64,000 nt of DNA, from positions 6,584,479-6,648,478 of the forward strand of contig JAVDOI010000005.1 of assembly GCA_032191485.1 (NCBI GenBank). Direction: 5' to 3'. Positions 1 through 9,044 of the stretch are shown one piece after another. How positions within the stretch are numbered: the stretch's first letter is position 1; each line of letters begins with the position of its first letter. Source of the stretch: Leptoclinus maculatus (taxonomy: Eukaryota > Chordata > Actinopteri > Perciformes > Stichaeidae). The position numbers and the translations under genes were made by a program. The notes under the pieces are model-generated. The model saw only the letters and a program-made list of their open reading frames with translations, did no database searches and was not told the DNA's origin.

Positions 1-32
1 CCGTCCAACAAGCACCTCTGATGGAGTATGCG

Positions 33-99
33 GGTCCCTTGATGACCAACACTGTTGACTCTAACGGCAGGAATCTGAGTTGAAATCTCAGTCAAACTT
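33..99 (+). pseudogene. tRNA-Gln-derived relic, plus strand, present in every unit
   Basis: Read on the plus strand, 49-99 aligns without gaps to the 3' 51 nt of the tRNA-Gln in the same unit with about 38 of 51 matches, and 33-38 reads GGTCCC, like a tRNA-Gln 5' acceptor. The T-arm is nearly intact: stem 75-79/87-91, loop 80-86. It carries G at the position of C56, so the B box is damaged. The D-arm is about 4 nt short and the acceptor strands no longer pair. The anticodon position reads CTA (61-63) where tRNA-Gln has CTG. A T7 tract follows at 101-107, where a polymerase III terminator would sit. The copy in any unit is at unit start +32 to +98 and is almost invariant across the array. I infer an old inverted tRNA-Gln copy; expression as a tRNA is unlikely. 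Confidence 0.7.
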
Positions 100-100
100 C

Positions 101-107
101 TTTTTTT
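101..107 (+). terminator. T7 tract after the plus-strand tRNA relic
   Basis: Seven T residues begin 2 bp after the relic's 3' end, the normal place for a polymerase III terminator. Present in all units at unit start +100 to +106. It may be a retained terminator or chance T-richness. Confidence 0.5.
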
Positions 108-314
108 ATGGTGATTATAAGACAGAATTCAAAGTGTGCATCCATCATTTCTGTCGAAACCATTTCACTCTCTGTAAATAGTTCTTCATTCTTAGTTCAC
201 TCCTCTCTGGTCTCACTTGTACCTGAAGCAAGATGGCCACACCAGTCCATTGACTGTCATCCTACTTTTAGGGAGCTGTGGAAAGGTTGCATTGTTTGAC
301 CTTTAGTCTAGCTT
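108..314. other. Spacer between relic and tRNA-Gln 3' end (unit 1)
   Basis: No RNA gene or credible coding sequence seen. An open frame of 63 codons runs through it, but it resembles no protein I know and is conserved only because the DNA is homogenised. GTTTGAC at 294-300 is the reverse complement of GTCAAAC at 91-97 in the relic. The G/T variant at 285 (T in units 7, 8, 18, 23, 24, 28, 30, 38-42 and 44) is a useful class marker. Confidence 0.6.
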
Positions 315-318
315 AAAA
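315..318 (-). terminator. Polymerase III terminator of tRNA-Gln (unit 1)
   Basis: Minus-strand TTTT begins 3 bases beyond the tRNA-Gln 3' end (after discriminator T and then GA). It is the minimal polymerase III terminator and is kept in every unit, including unit 37 where the trailer base beside it changes. Confidence 0.8.
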
Positions 319-332
319 TCAGGTTCCACTGA

Positions 333-343
333 GATTTGAACTC
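333..343 (-). promoter_or_regulatory. tRNA-Gln B box (unit 1)
   Basis: Minus-strand GAGTTCAAATC matches the B-box consensus GGTTCGANTCC bound by TFIIIC. The C56 position is 338. This base is T on the plus strand (A in the tRNA) in 12 units. Confidence 0.85.
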
Positions 344-374
344 AGATCACTGGATTCAGAGTCCAGAGTGCTAA

Positions 375-385
375 CCATTACACCA
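375..385 (-). promoter_or_regulatory. tRNA-Gln A box (unit 1)
   Basis: Minus-strand TGGTGTAATGG in the D-arm fits the A-box consensus TRGYNNARNNG. It lies 32 bp upstream of the B box, a usual spacing. Confidence 0.85.
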
Positions 386-392
386 TGGAACC

Positions 393-833
393 ACTATGTC
401 CTACAAAAATACATAGATTTGGTAGACAGTTTGTTATTTGGCATCCGCTAGTATGTTATCTGTGCAGGGAATAGGACATAGAAGGCATACACTGGTACCA
501 ATGACAAAGAATCTAACAAGACACAGCAACCGCTTTGGGCTAACTTAAGAACTTTAGTTAACTCAGCAGAGGATTTGGGAGGATCACAAATGATTTGGGA
601 AATGACAAGTCAAGAAATTGTTTTGAATAACTTCCTACAAACAATGAATCCAGCAATATATAGGCCAACTGTATACAGACTCATGGTAGGATTACACTGG
701 TTGATAATGTAGAGGCTTACCAATGCTGCTGTTGCAGTATTAGTGCAGTATTTTGTCAAATGCCTGATCCTTAACATACAAAGCATTGCTGATCTTTCTT
801 TCACAATATCGTGTTACAGGCAACTGAACCAGC
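393..833. other. Spacer upstream of tRNA-Gln and downstream of tRNA-Leu (unit 1)
   Basis: 441 bp, AT-rich, no RNA gene seen. An inverted repeat CTATGT (394-399) / ACATAG (411-416) lies directly 5' of the tRNA-Gln start. Markers that sort units are at 495 (G/T), 515-516 (CA or GA within agacacagc), 540 (C/T in gggctaac), 575 (T/A in tttagttaac), 591 (G/T in aaatgattt), 618 (T/C) and 785 and 792 (T/C pair). Short open frames across it change freely between units and are not genes. Confidence 0.6.
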
Positions 834-839
834 AAAAAA
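834..839 (-). terminator. Polymerase III terminator of tRNA-Leu (unit 1)
   Basis: Minus-strand T6 starts 8 bases after the tRNA-Leu 3' end. The run is kept in every unit; in units 3, 4, 11, 13 and 15 the base next to it changes from C to T on the plus strand without shortening it. Confidence 0.85.
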
Positions 840-857
840 CACTTACAGTCAGAAGTG

Positions 858-868
858 GGATTCGAACC
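858..868 (-). promoter_or_regulatory. tRNA-Leu B box (unit 1)
   Basis: Minus-strand GGTTCGAATCC is a perfect B-box consensus. C56 is at 864. It is damaged in unit 6 (C56T) and in units 31 and 33 (second base changed). Confidence 0.9.
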
Positions 869-911
869 CACGCCTCCAGTGGAGACTGCGACCTGAACGC
901 AGCGCCTTGGA

Positions 912-922
912 CCGCTCGGCCA
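912..922 (-). promoter_or_regulatory. tRNA-Leu A box (unit 1)
   Basis: Minus-strand TGGCCGAGCGG is the usual A box of animal tRNA-Leu. Unit 35 has T for G at its eighth base. Confidence 0.88.
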
Positions 923-1024
923 TCCTGACTGAAAAAACCCTGAATTCAATGGAAATTATCATAAATATCATAATATAGAACATTAAAAAACGTAATGAGA
1001 TCGTAAATTATTTGTATACTATGC

Positions 1025-1038
1025 CATGATGTATCATG
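1025..1038. repeat. Short palindrome CATGAT-GT-ATCATG (unit 1)
   Basis: Perfect 6-bp inverted arms around a 2-bp centre, kept in all units seen; unit 27 changes a flanking base only. Confidence 0.6.
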
Positions 1039-1057
1039 TCTCAATTTTTGCCGCAAT

Positions 1058-1082
1058 GCAGCGTCTTCCTATGAGGCGCTGC
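1058..1082. repeat. GC-rich hairpin in AT-rich spacer (unit 1)
   Basis: Arms GCAGCG (1058-1063) and CGCTGC (1077-1082), with an inner CCT/AGG pairing (1068-1070/1074-1076). The inner arm is altered to AAG in units 8, 30, 35 and 44. Confidence 0.55.
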
Positions 1083-1242
1083 GTACACCATTCATGCAAG
1101 TGCACATTAGTCCTCTTAGATTACTTTGTAATATTAAGTCCATATTTCTACTGTTTACCTCGCAACCATAGGATTTGGATTTGACAAAACATAAAACAGT
1201 TGCTGCAATGATACGTTTCCAGAGTTGAAAAATCAGGTGTGT

Positions 1243-1250
1243 GAGTACTC
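1243..1250. repeat. 8-bp palindrome GAGTACTC (unit 1)
   Basis: Perfect palindrome; broken to GACTACTC in units 8, 30 and 44. Confidence 0.5.
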
Positions 1251-1315
1251 TAAAATAGTTTTCTTTCTTTTGCCATCTAATGAGCCTTTAAGTGCATTAA
1301 TCTGTTCCACCAACA

Positions 1316-1346
1316 CAACGTCTTGAATCAGTATTCAATGGCGTTG
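1316..1346. repeat. Two-part hairpin (unit 1)
   Basis: Outer arms CAACG (1316-1320) and CGTTG (1342-1346), inner arms TTGAAT (1323-1328) and ATTCAA (1333-1338), loop CAGT. In the 'accatcacgacttc' class the outer arm is lost but the inner arm stays and only the loop changes (TAGT). Confidence 0.5.
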
Positions 1347-1365
1347 ACCCCACCAACACAGCTCC

Positions 1366-1384
1366 TTGTGTTTTTTTAACACAA
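1366..1384. repeat. Hairpin TTGTGTT/AACACAA with T5 loop (unit 1)
   Basis: 7-bp inverted arms around five T. The T tract is at 1371-1377 on the plus strand. Arms are kept in nearly all units; unit 34 changes one arm base (aaaacaaaa). Confidence 0.55.
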
Positions 1385-1406
1385 AAATGGTTGGACTCAG
1401 CCACCA

Positions 1407-1418
1407 TCCGACGTCGGA
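1407..1418. repeat. 12-bp perfect palindrome TCCGACGTCGGA (unit 1)
   Basis: Contains three CpG sites and a GACGTC core like a CREB-type half-element. It is unchanged in all units except the copy at about 52291, where the core is GACATC (a CpG transition). A factor-binding role is only a guess. Confidence 0.55.
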
Positions 1419-1774
1419 AAGCTGTGGGTGGATGGGGTTTCCAAAGCTGGTCGACCGTCCAACAAGCACCTCTGATGGAGTATGCGGGTCCCTTGATGAC
1501 CAACACTGTTGACTCTAACGGCAGGAATCTGAGTTGAAATCTCAGTCAAACTTCTTTTTTTATGGTGATTATAAGACAGAATTCAAAGTGTGCATCCATC
1601 ATTTCTGTCGAAACCATTTCACTCTCTGTAAATAGTTCTTCATTCTTAGTTCACTCCTCTCTGGTCTCACTTGTACCTGAAGCAAGATGGCCACACCAGT
1701 CCATTGACTGTCATCCTACTTTTAGGGAGCTGTGGAAAGGTTGCATTGTTTGACCTTTAGTCTAGCTTAAAATC

Positions 1775-1846
1775 AGGTTCCACTGAGATTTGAACTCAGA
1801 TCACTGGATTCAGAGTCCAGAGTGCTAACCATTACACCATGGAACC
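1775..1846 (-). tRNA. tRNA-Gln-CTG: tRNA-Gln(CTG), unit 2
   Basis: Same sequence as the unit 1 gene by eye; anticodon 1811-1813. Confidence 0.96.
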
Positions 1847-2300
1847 ACTATGTCCTACAAAAATACATAGATTTGGTAGACAGTTTGTTATTTGGCATCC
1901 GCTAGTATGTTATCTGTGCAGGGAATAGGACATAGAAGGCATACACTGGTACCAATGACAAAGAATCTAACAAGACACAGCAACCGCTTTGGGCTAACTT
2001 AAGAACTTTAGTTAACTCAGCAGAGGATTTGGGAGGATCACAAATGATTTGGGAAATGACAAGTCAAGAAATTGTTTTGAATAACTTCCTACAAACAATG
2101 AATCCAGCAATATATAGGCCAACTGTATACAGACTCATGGTAGGATTACACTGGTTGATAATGTAGAGGCTTACCAATGCTGCTGTTGCAGTATTAGTGC
2201 AGTATTTTGTCAAATGCCTGATCCTTAACATACAAAGCATTGCTGATCTTTCTTTCACAATATCGTGTTACAGGCAACTGAACCAGCAAAAAACACTTAC

Positions 2301-2383
2301 AGTCAGAAGTGGGATTCGAACCCACGCCTCCAGTGGAGACTGCGACCTGAACGCAGCGCCTTGGACCGCTCGGCCATCCTGAC
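2301..2383 (-). tRNA. tRNA-Leu-CAG: tRNA-Leu(CAG), unit 2
   Basis: Same as unit 1 by eye; anticodon 2347-2349. Confidence 0.95.
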
Positions 2384-3228
2384 TGAAAAAACCCTGAATT
2401 CAATGGAAATTATCATAAATATCATAATATAGAACATTAAAAAACGTAATGAGATCGTAAATTATTTGTATACTATGCCATGATGTATCATGTCTCAATT
2501 TTTGCCGCAATGCAGCGTCTTCCTATGAGGCGCTGCGTACACCATTCATGCAAGTGCACATTAGTCCTCTTAGATTACTTTGTAATATTAAGTCCATATT
2601 TCTACTGTTTACCTCGCAACCATAGGATTTGGATTTGACAAAACATAAAACAGTTGCTGCAATGATACGTTTCCAGAGTTGAAAAATCAGGTGTGTGAGT
2701 ACTCTAAAATAGTTTTCTTTCTTTTGCCATCTAATGAGCCTTTAAGTGCATTAATCTGTTCCACCAACACAACGTCTTGAATCAGTATTCAATGGCGTTG
2801 ACCCCACCAACACAGCTCCTTGTGTTTTTTTAACACAAAAATGGTTGGACTCAGCCACCATCCGACGTCGGAAAGCTGTGGGTGGATGGGGTTTCCAAAG
2901 CTGGTCGACCGTCCAACAAGCACCTCTGATGGAGTATGCGGGTCCCTTGATGACCAACACTGTTGACTCTAACGGCAGGAATCTGAGTTGAAATCTCAGT
3001 CAAACTTCTTTTTTTATGGTGATTATAAGACAGAATTCAAAGTGTGCATCCATCATTTCTGTCGAAACCATTTCACTCTCTGTAAATAGTTCTTCATTCT
3101 TAGTTCACTCCTCTCTGGTCTCACTTGTACCTGAAGCAAGATGGCCACACCAGTCCATTGACTGTCATCCTACTTTTAGGGAGCTGTGGAAAGGTTGCAT
3201 TGTTTGACCTTTAGTCTAGCTTAAAATC

Positions 3229-3300
3229 AGGTTCCACTGAGATTTGAACTCAGATCACTGGATTCAGAGTCCAGAGTGCTAACCATTACACCATGGAACC
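3229..3300 (-). tRNA. tRNA-Gln-CTG: tRNA-Gln(CTG), unit 3
   Basis: Same as unit 1 by eye; anticodon 3265-3267. Confidence 0.96.
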
Positions 3301-3754
3301 ACTATGTCCTACAAAAATACATAGATTTGGTAGACAGTTTGTTATTTGGCATCCGCTAGTATGTTATCTGTGCAGGGAATAGGACATAGAAGGCATACAC
3401 TGGTACCAATGACAAAGAATCTAACAAGACACAGCAACCGCTTTGGGCTAACTTAAGAACTTTAGTAAACTCAGCAGAGGATTTGGGAGGATCACAAATT
3501 ATTTGGGAAATGACAAGTCAAGAAATTGTTTTGAATAACTTCCTACAAACAATGAATCCAGCAATATATAGGCCAACTGTATACAGACTCATGGTAGGAT
3601 TACACTGGTTGATAATGTAGAGGCTTACCAATGCTGCTGTTGCAGTATTAGTGCAGTATTTTGTCAAATGCCTGATCCTTAACATACAAAGCATTGCTGA
3701 TCTTTCTTTCACAATATCGTGTTACAGGCAACTGAACCAGCAAAAAATACTTAC

Positions 3755-3837
3755 AGTCAGAAGTGGGATTCGAACCCACGCCTCCAGTGGAGACTGCGAC
3801 CTGAACGCAGCGCCTTGGACCGCTCGGCCATCCTGAC
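3755..3837 (-). tRNA. tRNA-Leu-CAG: tRNA-Leu(CAG), unit 3
   Basis: Body same as unit 1; trailer has one change next to the T6 terminator (aaaaaatac on plus). Anticodon 3801-3803. Confidence 0.95.
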
Positions 3838-4682
3838 TGAAAAAACCCTGAATTCAATGGAAATTATCATAAATATCATAATATAGAACATTAAAAAACG
3901 TAATGAGATCGTAAATTATTTGTATACTATGCCATGATGTATCATGTCTCAATTTTTGCCGCAATGCAGCGTCTTCCTATGAGGCGCTGCGTACACCATT
4001 CATGCAAGTGCACATTAGTCCTCTTAGATTACTTTGTAATATTAAGTCCATATTTCTACTGTTTACCTCGCAACCATAGGATTTGGATTTGACAAAACAT
4101 AAAACAGTTGCTGCAATGATACGTTTCCAGAGTTGAAAAATCAGGTGTGTGAGTACTCTAAAATAGTTTTCTTTCTTTTGCCATCTAATGAGCCTTTAAG
4201 TGCATTAATCTGTTCCACCAACACAACGTCTTGAATCAGTATTCAATGGCGTTGACCCCACCAACACAGCTCCTTGTGTTTTTTTAACACAAAAATGGTT
4301 GGACTCAGCCACCATCCGACGTCGGAAAGCTGTGGGTGGATGGGGTTTCCAAAGCTGGTCGACCGTCCAACAAGCACCTCTGATGGAGTATGCGGGTCCC
4401 TTGATGACCAACACTGTTGACTCTAACGGCAGGAATCTGAGTTGAAATCTCAGTCAAACTTCTTTTTTTATGGTGATTATAAGACAGAATTCAAAGTGTG
4501 CATCCATCATTTCTGTCGAAACCATTTCACTCTCTGTAAATAGTTCTTCATTCTTAGTTCACTCCTCTCTGGTCTCACTTGTACCTGAAGCAAGATGGCC
4601 ACACCAGTCCATTGACTGTCATCCTACTTTTAGGGAGCTGTGGAAAGGTTGCATTGTTTGACCTTTAGTCTAGCTTAAAATC

Positions 4683-4754
4683 AGGTTCCACTGAGATTTG
4701 AACTCAGATCACTGGATTCAGAGTCCAGAGTGCTAACCATTACACCATGGAACC
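4683..4754 (-). tRNA. tRNA-Gln-CTG: tRNA-Gln(CTG), unit 4
   Basis: Same as unit 1 by eye; anticodon 4719-4721. Confidence 0.96.
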
Positions 4755-5208
4755 ACTATGTCCTACAAAAATACATAGATTTGGTAGACAGTTTGTTATT
4801 TGGCATCCGCTAGTATGTTATCTGTGCAGGGAATAGGACATAGAAGGCATACACTGGTACCAATGACAAAGAATCTAACAAGACACAGCAACCGCTTTGG
4901 GCTAACTTAAGAACTTTAGTAAACTCAGCAGAGGATTTGGGAGGATCACAAATTATTTGGGAAATGACAAGTCAAGAAATTGTTTTGAATAACTTCCTAC
5001 AAACAATGAATCCAGCAATATATAGGCCAACTGTATACAGACTCATGGTAGGATTACACTGGTTGATAATGTAGAGGCTTACCAATGCTGCTGTTGCAGT
5101 ATTAGTGCAGTATTTTGTCAAATGCCTGATCCTTAACATACAAAGCATTGCTGATCTTTCTTTCACAATATCGTGTTACAGGCAACTGAACCAGCAAAAA
5201 ATACTTAC

Positions 5209-5291
5209 AGTCAGAAGTGGGATTCGAACCCACGCCTCCAGTGGAGACTGCGACCTGAACGCAGCGCCTTGGACCGCTCGGCCATCCTGAC
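5209..5291 (-). tRNA. tRNA-Leu-CAG: tRNA-Leu(CAG), unit 4
   Basis: Body as unit 1, trailer variant as unit 3; anticodon 5255-5257. Confidence 0.95.
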
Positions 5292-6136
5292 TGAAAAAAC
5301 CCTGAATTCAATGGAAATTATCATAAATATCATAATATAGAACATTAAAAAACGTAATGAGATCGTAAATTATTTGTATACTATGCCATGATGTATCATG
5401 TCTAAATTTTTGCCGCAATGCAGCGTCTTCCTATGAGGCGCTGCGTACACCATTCATGCAAGTGCACATTAGTCCTCTTAGATTACTTTGTAATATTAAG
5501 TCCATATTTCTACTGTTTACCTCGCAACCATAGGATTTGGATTTGACAAAACATAAAACAGTTGCTGCAATGATACGTTTCCAGAGTTGAAAAATCAGGT
5601 GTGTGAGTACTCTAAAATAGTTTTCTTTCTTTTGCCATCTAATGAGCCTTTAAGTGCATTAATCTGTTCCACCAACACAACGTCTTGAATCAGTATTCAA
5701 TGGCGTTGACCCCACCAACGCAGCTCCTTGTGTTTTTTTAACACAAAAATGGTTGGACTCAGCCACCATCCGACGTCGGAAAGCTGTGGGTGGATGGGGT
5801 TTCCAAAGCTGGTCGACCGTCCAACAAGCACCTCTGATGGAGTATGCGGGTCCCTTGATGACCAACACTGTTGACTCTAACGGCAGGAATCTGAGTTGAA
5901 ATCTCAGTCAAACTTCTTTTTTTATGGTGATTATAAGACAGAATTCAAAGTGTGCATCCATCATTTCTGTCGAAACCATTTCACTCTCTGTAAATAGTTC
6001 TTCATTCTTAGTTCACTCCTCTCTGGTCTCACTTGTACCTGAAGCAAGATGGCCACACCAGTCCATTGACTGTCATCCTACTTTTAGGGAGCTGTGGAAA
6101 GGTTGCATTGTTTGACCTTTAGTCTAGCTTAAAATC

Positions 6137-6208
6137 AGGTTCCACTGAGATTTGAACTCAGATCACTGGATTCAGAGTCCAGAGTGCTAACCATTACACC
6201 ATGGAACC
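6137..6208 (-). tRNA. tRNA-Gln-CTG: tRNA-Gln(CTG), unit 5
   Basis: Same as unit 1 by eye; anticodon 6173-6175. Confidence 0.96.
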
Positions 6209-6662
6209 ACTATGTCCTACAAAAATACATAGATTTGGTAGACAGTTTGTTATTTGGCATCCGCTAGTATGTTATCTGTGCAGGGAATAGGACATAGAAG
6301 GCATACACTGGTACCAATGACAAAGAATCTAACAAGACAGAGCAACCGCTTTGGGTTAACTTAAGAACTTTAGTTAACTCAGCAGAGGATTTGGGAGGAT
6401 CACAAATGATTTGGGAAATGACAAGTCAAGAAATTGTTTTGAATAACTTCCTACAAACAATGAATCCAGCAATATATAGGCCAACTGTATACAGACTCAT
6501 GGTAGGATTACACTGGTTGATAATGTAGAGGCTTACCAATGCTGCTGTTGCAGTATTAGTGCAGTATTTTGTCAAATGCCTGATCCTTAACATACAAAGC
6601 ATTGCTGATCTTTCTTTCACAATATCGTGTTACAGGCAACTGAACCAGCAAAAAACACTTAC

Positions 6663-6745
6663 AGTCAGAAGTGGGATTCGAACCCACGCCTCCAGTGGAG
6701 ACTGCGACCTGAACGCAGCGCCTTGGACCGCTCGGCCATCCTGAC
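6663..6745 (-). tRNA. tRNA-Leu-CAG: tRNA-Leu(CAG), unit 5
   Basis: Same as unit 1 by eye; anticodon 6709-6711. Confidence 0.95.
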
Positions 6746-7590
6746 TGAAAAAACCCTGAATTCAATGGAAATTATCATAAATATCATAATATAGAACATT
6801 AAAAAACGTAATGAGATCGTAAATTATTTGTATACTATGCCATGATGTATCATGTCTCAATTTTTGCCGCAATGCAGCGTCTTCCTATGAGGCGCTGCGT
6901 ACACCATTCATGCAAGTGCACATTAGTCCTCTTAGATTACTTTGTAATATTAAGTCCATATTTCTACTGTTTACCTCGCAACCATAGGATTTGGATTTGA
7001 CAAAACATAAAACAGTTGCTGCAATGATACGTTTCCAGAGTTGAAAAATCAGGTGTGTGAGTACTCTAAAATAGTTTTCTTTCTTTTGCCATCTAATGAG
7101 CCTTTAAGTGCATTAATCTGTTCCACCAACACAACGTCTTGAATCAGTATTCAATGGCGTTGACCCCACCAACACAGCTCCTTGTGTTTTTTTAACACAA
7201 AAATGGTTGGACTCAGCCACCATCCGACGTCGGAAAGCTGTGGGTGGATGGGGTTTCCAAAGCTGGTCGACCGTCCAACAAGCACCTCTGATGGAGTATG
7301 CGGGTCCCTTGATGACCAACACTGTTGACTCTAACGGCAGGAATCTGAGTTGAAATCTCAGTCAAACTTCTTTTTTTATGGTGATTATAAGACAGAATTC
7401 AAAGTGTGCATCCATCATTTCTGTCGAAACCATTTCACTCTCTGTAAATAGTTCTTCATTCTTAGTTCACTCCTCTCTGGTCTCACTTGTACCTGAAGCA
7501 AGATGGCCACACCAGTCCATTGACTGTCATCCTACTTTTAGGGAGCTGTGGAAAGGTTGCATTGTTTGACCTTTAGTCTAGCTTAAAATC

Positions 7591-7662
7591 AGGTTCCACT
7601 GAGATTTGAACTCAGATCACTGGATTCAGAGTCCAGAGTGCTAACCATTACACCATGGAACC
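7591..7662 (-). tRNA. tRNA-Gln-CTG: tRNA-Gln(CTG), unit 6
   Basis: Same as unit 1 by eye; anticodon 7627-7629. Confidence 0.96.
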
Positions 7663-8116
7663 ACTATGTCCTACAAAAATACATAGATTTGGTAGACAGT
7701 TTGTTATTTGGCATCCGCTAGTATGTTATCTGTGCAGGGAATAGGACATAGAAGGCATACACTGGTACCAATGACAAAGAATCTAACAAGACACAGCAAC
7801 CGCTTTGGGCTAACTTAAGAACTTTAGTAAACTCAGCAGAGGATTTGGGAGGATCACAAATTATTTGGGAAATGACAAGTCAAGAAATTGTTTTGAATAA
7901 CTTCCTACAAACAATGAATCCAGCAATATATAGGCCAACTGTATACAGACTCATGGTAGGATTACACTGGTTGATAATGTAGAGGCTTACCAATGCTGCT
8001 GTTGCAGTATTAGTGCAGTATTTTGTCAAATGCCTGATCCTTAACATACAAAGCATTGCTGATCTTTCTTTCACAATATCGTGTTACAGGCAACTGAACC
8101 AGCAAAAAACACTTAC

Positions 8117-8199
8117 AGTCAGAAGTGGGATTCAAACCCACGCCTCCAGTGGAGACTGCGACCTGAACGCAGCGCCTTGGACCGCTCGGCCATCCTGAC
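8117..8199 (-). tRNA. tRNA-Leu-CAG: tRNA-Leu(CAG), unit 6, B-box mutant C56T
   Basis: One change: C56 to T at 8134 (a CpG transition), giving GGTTTGAATCC. C56 pairs with G19 in the tRNA elbow and is the key TFIIIC contact in the B box, so both transcription and folding should suffer. Anticodon 8163-8165 intact. Confidence 0.9.
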
Positions 8200-9044
8200 T
8201 GAAAAAACCCTGAATTCAATGGAAATTATCATAAATATCATAATATAGAACATTAAAAAACGTAATGAGATCGTAAATTATTTGTATACTATGCCATGAT
8301 GTATCATGTCTCAATTTTTGCCGCAATGCAGCGTCTTCCTATGAGGCGCTGCGTACACCATTCATGCAAGTGCACATTAGTCCTCTTAGATTACTTTGTA
8401 ATATTAAGTCCATATTTCTACTGTTTACCTCGCAACCATAGGATTTGGATTTGACAAAACATAAAACAGTTGCTGCAATGATACGTTTCCAGAGTTGAAA
8501 AATCAGGTGTGTGAGTACTCTAAAATAGTTTTCTTTCTTTTGCCATCTAATGAGCCTTTAAGTGCATTAATCTGTTCCACCAACACAACGTCTTGAATCA
8601 GTATTCAATGGCGTTGACCCCACCAACACAGCTCCTTGTGTTTTTTTAACACAAAAATGGTTGGACTCAGCCACCATCCGACGTCGGAAAGCTGTGGGTG
8701 GATGGGGTTTCCAAAGCTGGTCGACCGTCCAACAAGCACCTCTGATGGAGTATGCGGGTCCCTTGATGACCAACACTGTTGACTCTAACGGCAGGAATCT
8801 GAGTTGAAATCTCAGTCAAACTTCTTTTTTTATGGTGATTATAAGACAGAATTCAAAGTGTGCATCCATCATTTCTGTCGAAACCATTTCACTCTCTGTA
8901 AATAGTTCTTCATTCTTAGTTCACTCCTCTCTGGTCTCACTTGTACCTGAAGCAAGATGGCCACACCAGTCCATTGACTGTCATCCTACTTTTAGGGAGC
9001 TGTGGAAATGTTGCATTGTTTGACCTTTAGTCTAGCTTAAAATC

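Larger units (their letters stand above)
321..392 (-). tRNA. tRNA-Gln-CTG: tRNA-Gln(CTG), unit 1 reference copy
   Basis: Decodes the glutamine codon CAG in cytosolic translation. The 72-nt cloverleaf is complete: acceptor GGTTCCA/TGGAACC, anticodon stem CTGGA/TCCAG around loop CTCTGAA (anticodon at 357-359), T-stem CTGAG/CTCAG with loop TTCAAAT, and discriminator T73 as usual for animal tRNA-Gln. It differs from the usual vertebrate gene only by C-to-T/G-to-A changes in the variable loop and T-stem that keep pairing. No intron; CCA is not encoded. Transcription is from internal A and B boxes and ends at TTTT (315-318). tRNA-Leu lies 454 bp upstream on the same strand with its own terminator, so the two are separate transcription units. 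Confidence 0.97.
847..929 (-). tRNA. tRNA-Leu-CAG: tRNA-Leu(CAG), unit 1 reference copy
   Basis: Decodes the leucine codon CUG. This is an 83-nt class II tRNA: acceptor GTCAGGA/TTCTGAC with one G-T wobble, D-arm TGGCCGAGCGGTC, anticodon stem CTGCG/CGCAG around loop TTCAGGT (anticodon 893-895), long variable arm CTCC-ACT-GGAG, T-stem GTGGG/CCCAC and loop TTCGAAT. It is nearly identical to vertebrate tRNA-Leu(CAG), without an intron. The odd point is the discriminator: position 73 is T (847), whereas A73 is the main leucine identity element in eukaryotes. The base before G1 is A, so an extra A-T pair could extend the acceptor stem. Terminates at T6 (834-839). Confidence 0.96.
930..1454. other. 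Spacer upstream of tRNA-Leu (unit 1)
   Basis: 525 bp with no coding gene seen. The 5' flank of tRNA-Leu (about 945-985) is very AT-rich (ATATTATGATATTTATGATA on the minus strand) and could help TFIIIB placement. The rest holds a set of short palindromes and hairpins listed separately. AGGCGCTGCGT at 1074-1084 (plus) repeats 11 nt of the tRNA-Leu D/anticodon arm. An open frame of 69 codons on the minus strand (1297-1506) crosses the unit border and the relic and is not a gene. Confidence 0.6.

Noticed and set aside
33..107. tRNA-derived SINE instead of a tRNA relic
   Set aside because: A SINE would have a tRNA-unrelated body and tail between the tRNA-like head and the terminator. Here the T7 lies directly after the acceptor-like end, and no target-site duplications were seen.
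108..299. 63-codon plus-strand open frame repeated in each unit
   Set aside because: No recognisable domain; it starts in the T-tract/spacer and is kept only because units are near identical. Unit 35 loses it through the 11-bp deletion with no sign of constraint.
740..949. 69-codon minus-strand frame and its plus-strand partner (743-928)
   Set aside because: Both run straight through the tRNA-Leu gene; translating a tRNA gives such frames by chance.
1..1454. 5S rRNA or U-snRNA gene in the spacer, as in some mixed arrays
   Set aside because: No 5S internal control region or snRNA Sm-site context recognised on either strand.
1297..1506. 69-codon minus-strand frame across the unit junction
   Set aside because: Overlaps the tRNA relic and palindromes; no recognisable product, and substitutions such as the 'accatcacgacttc' cluster change several residues at once.
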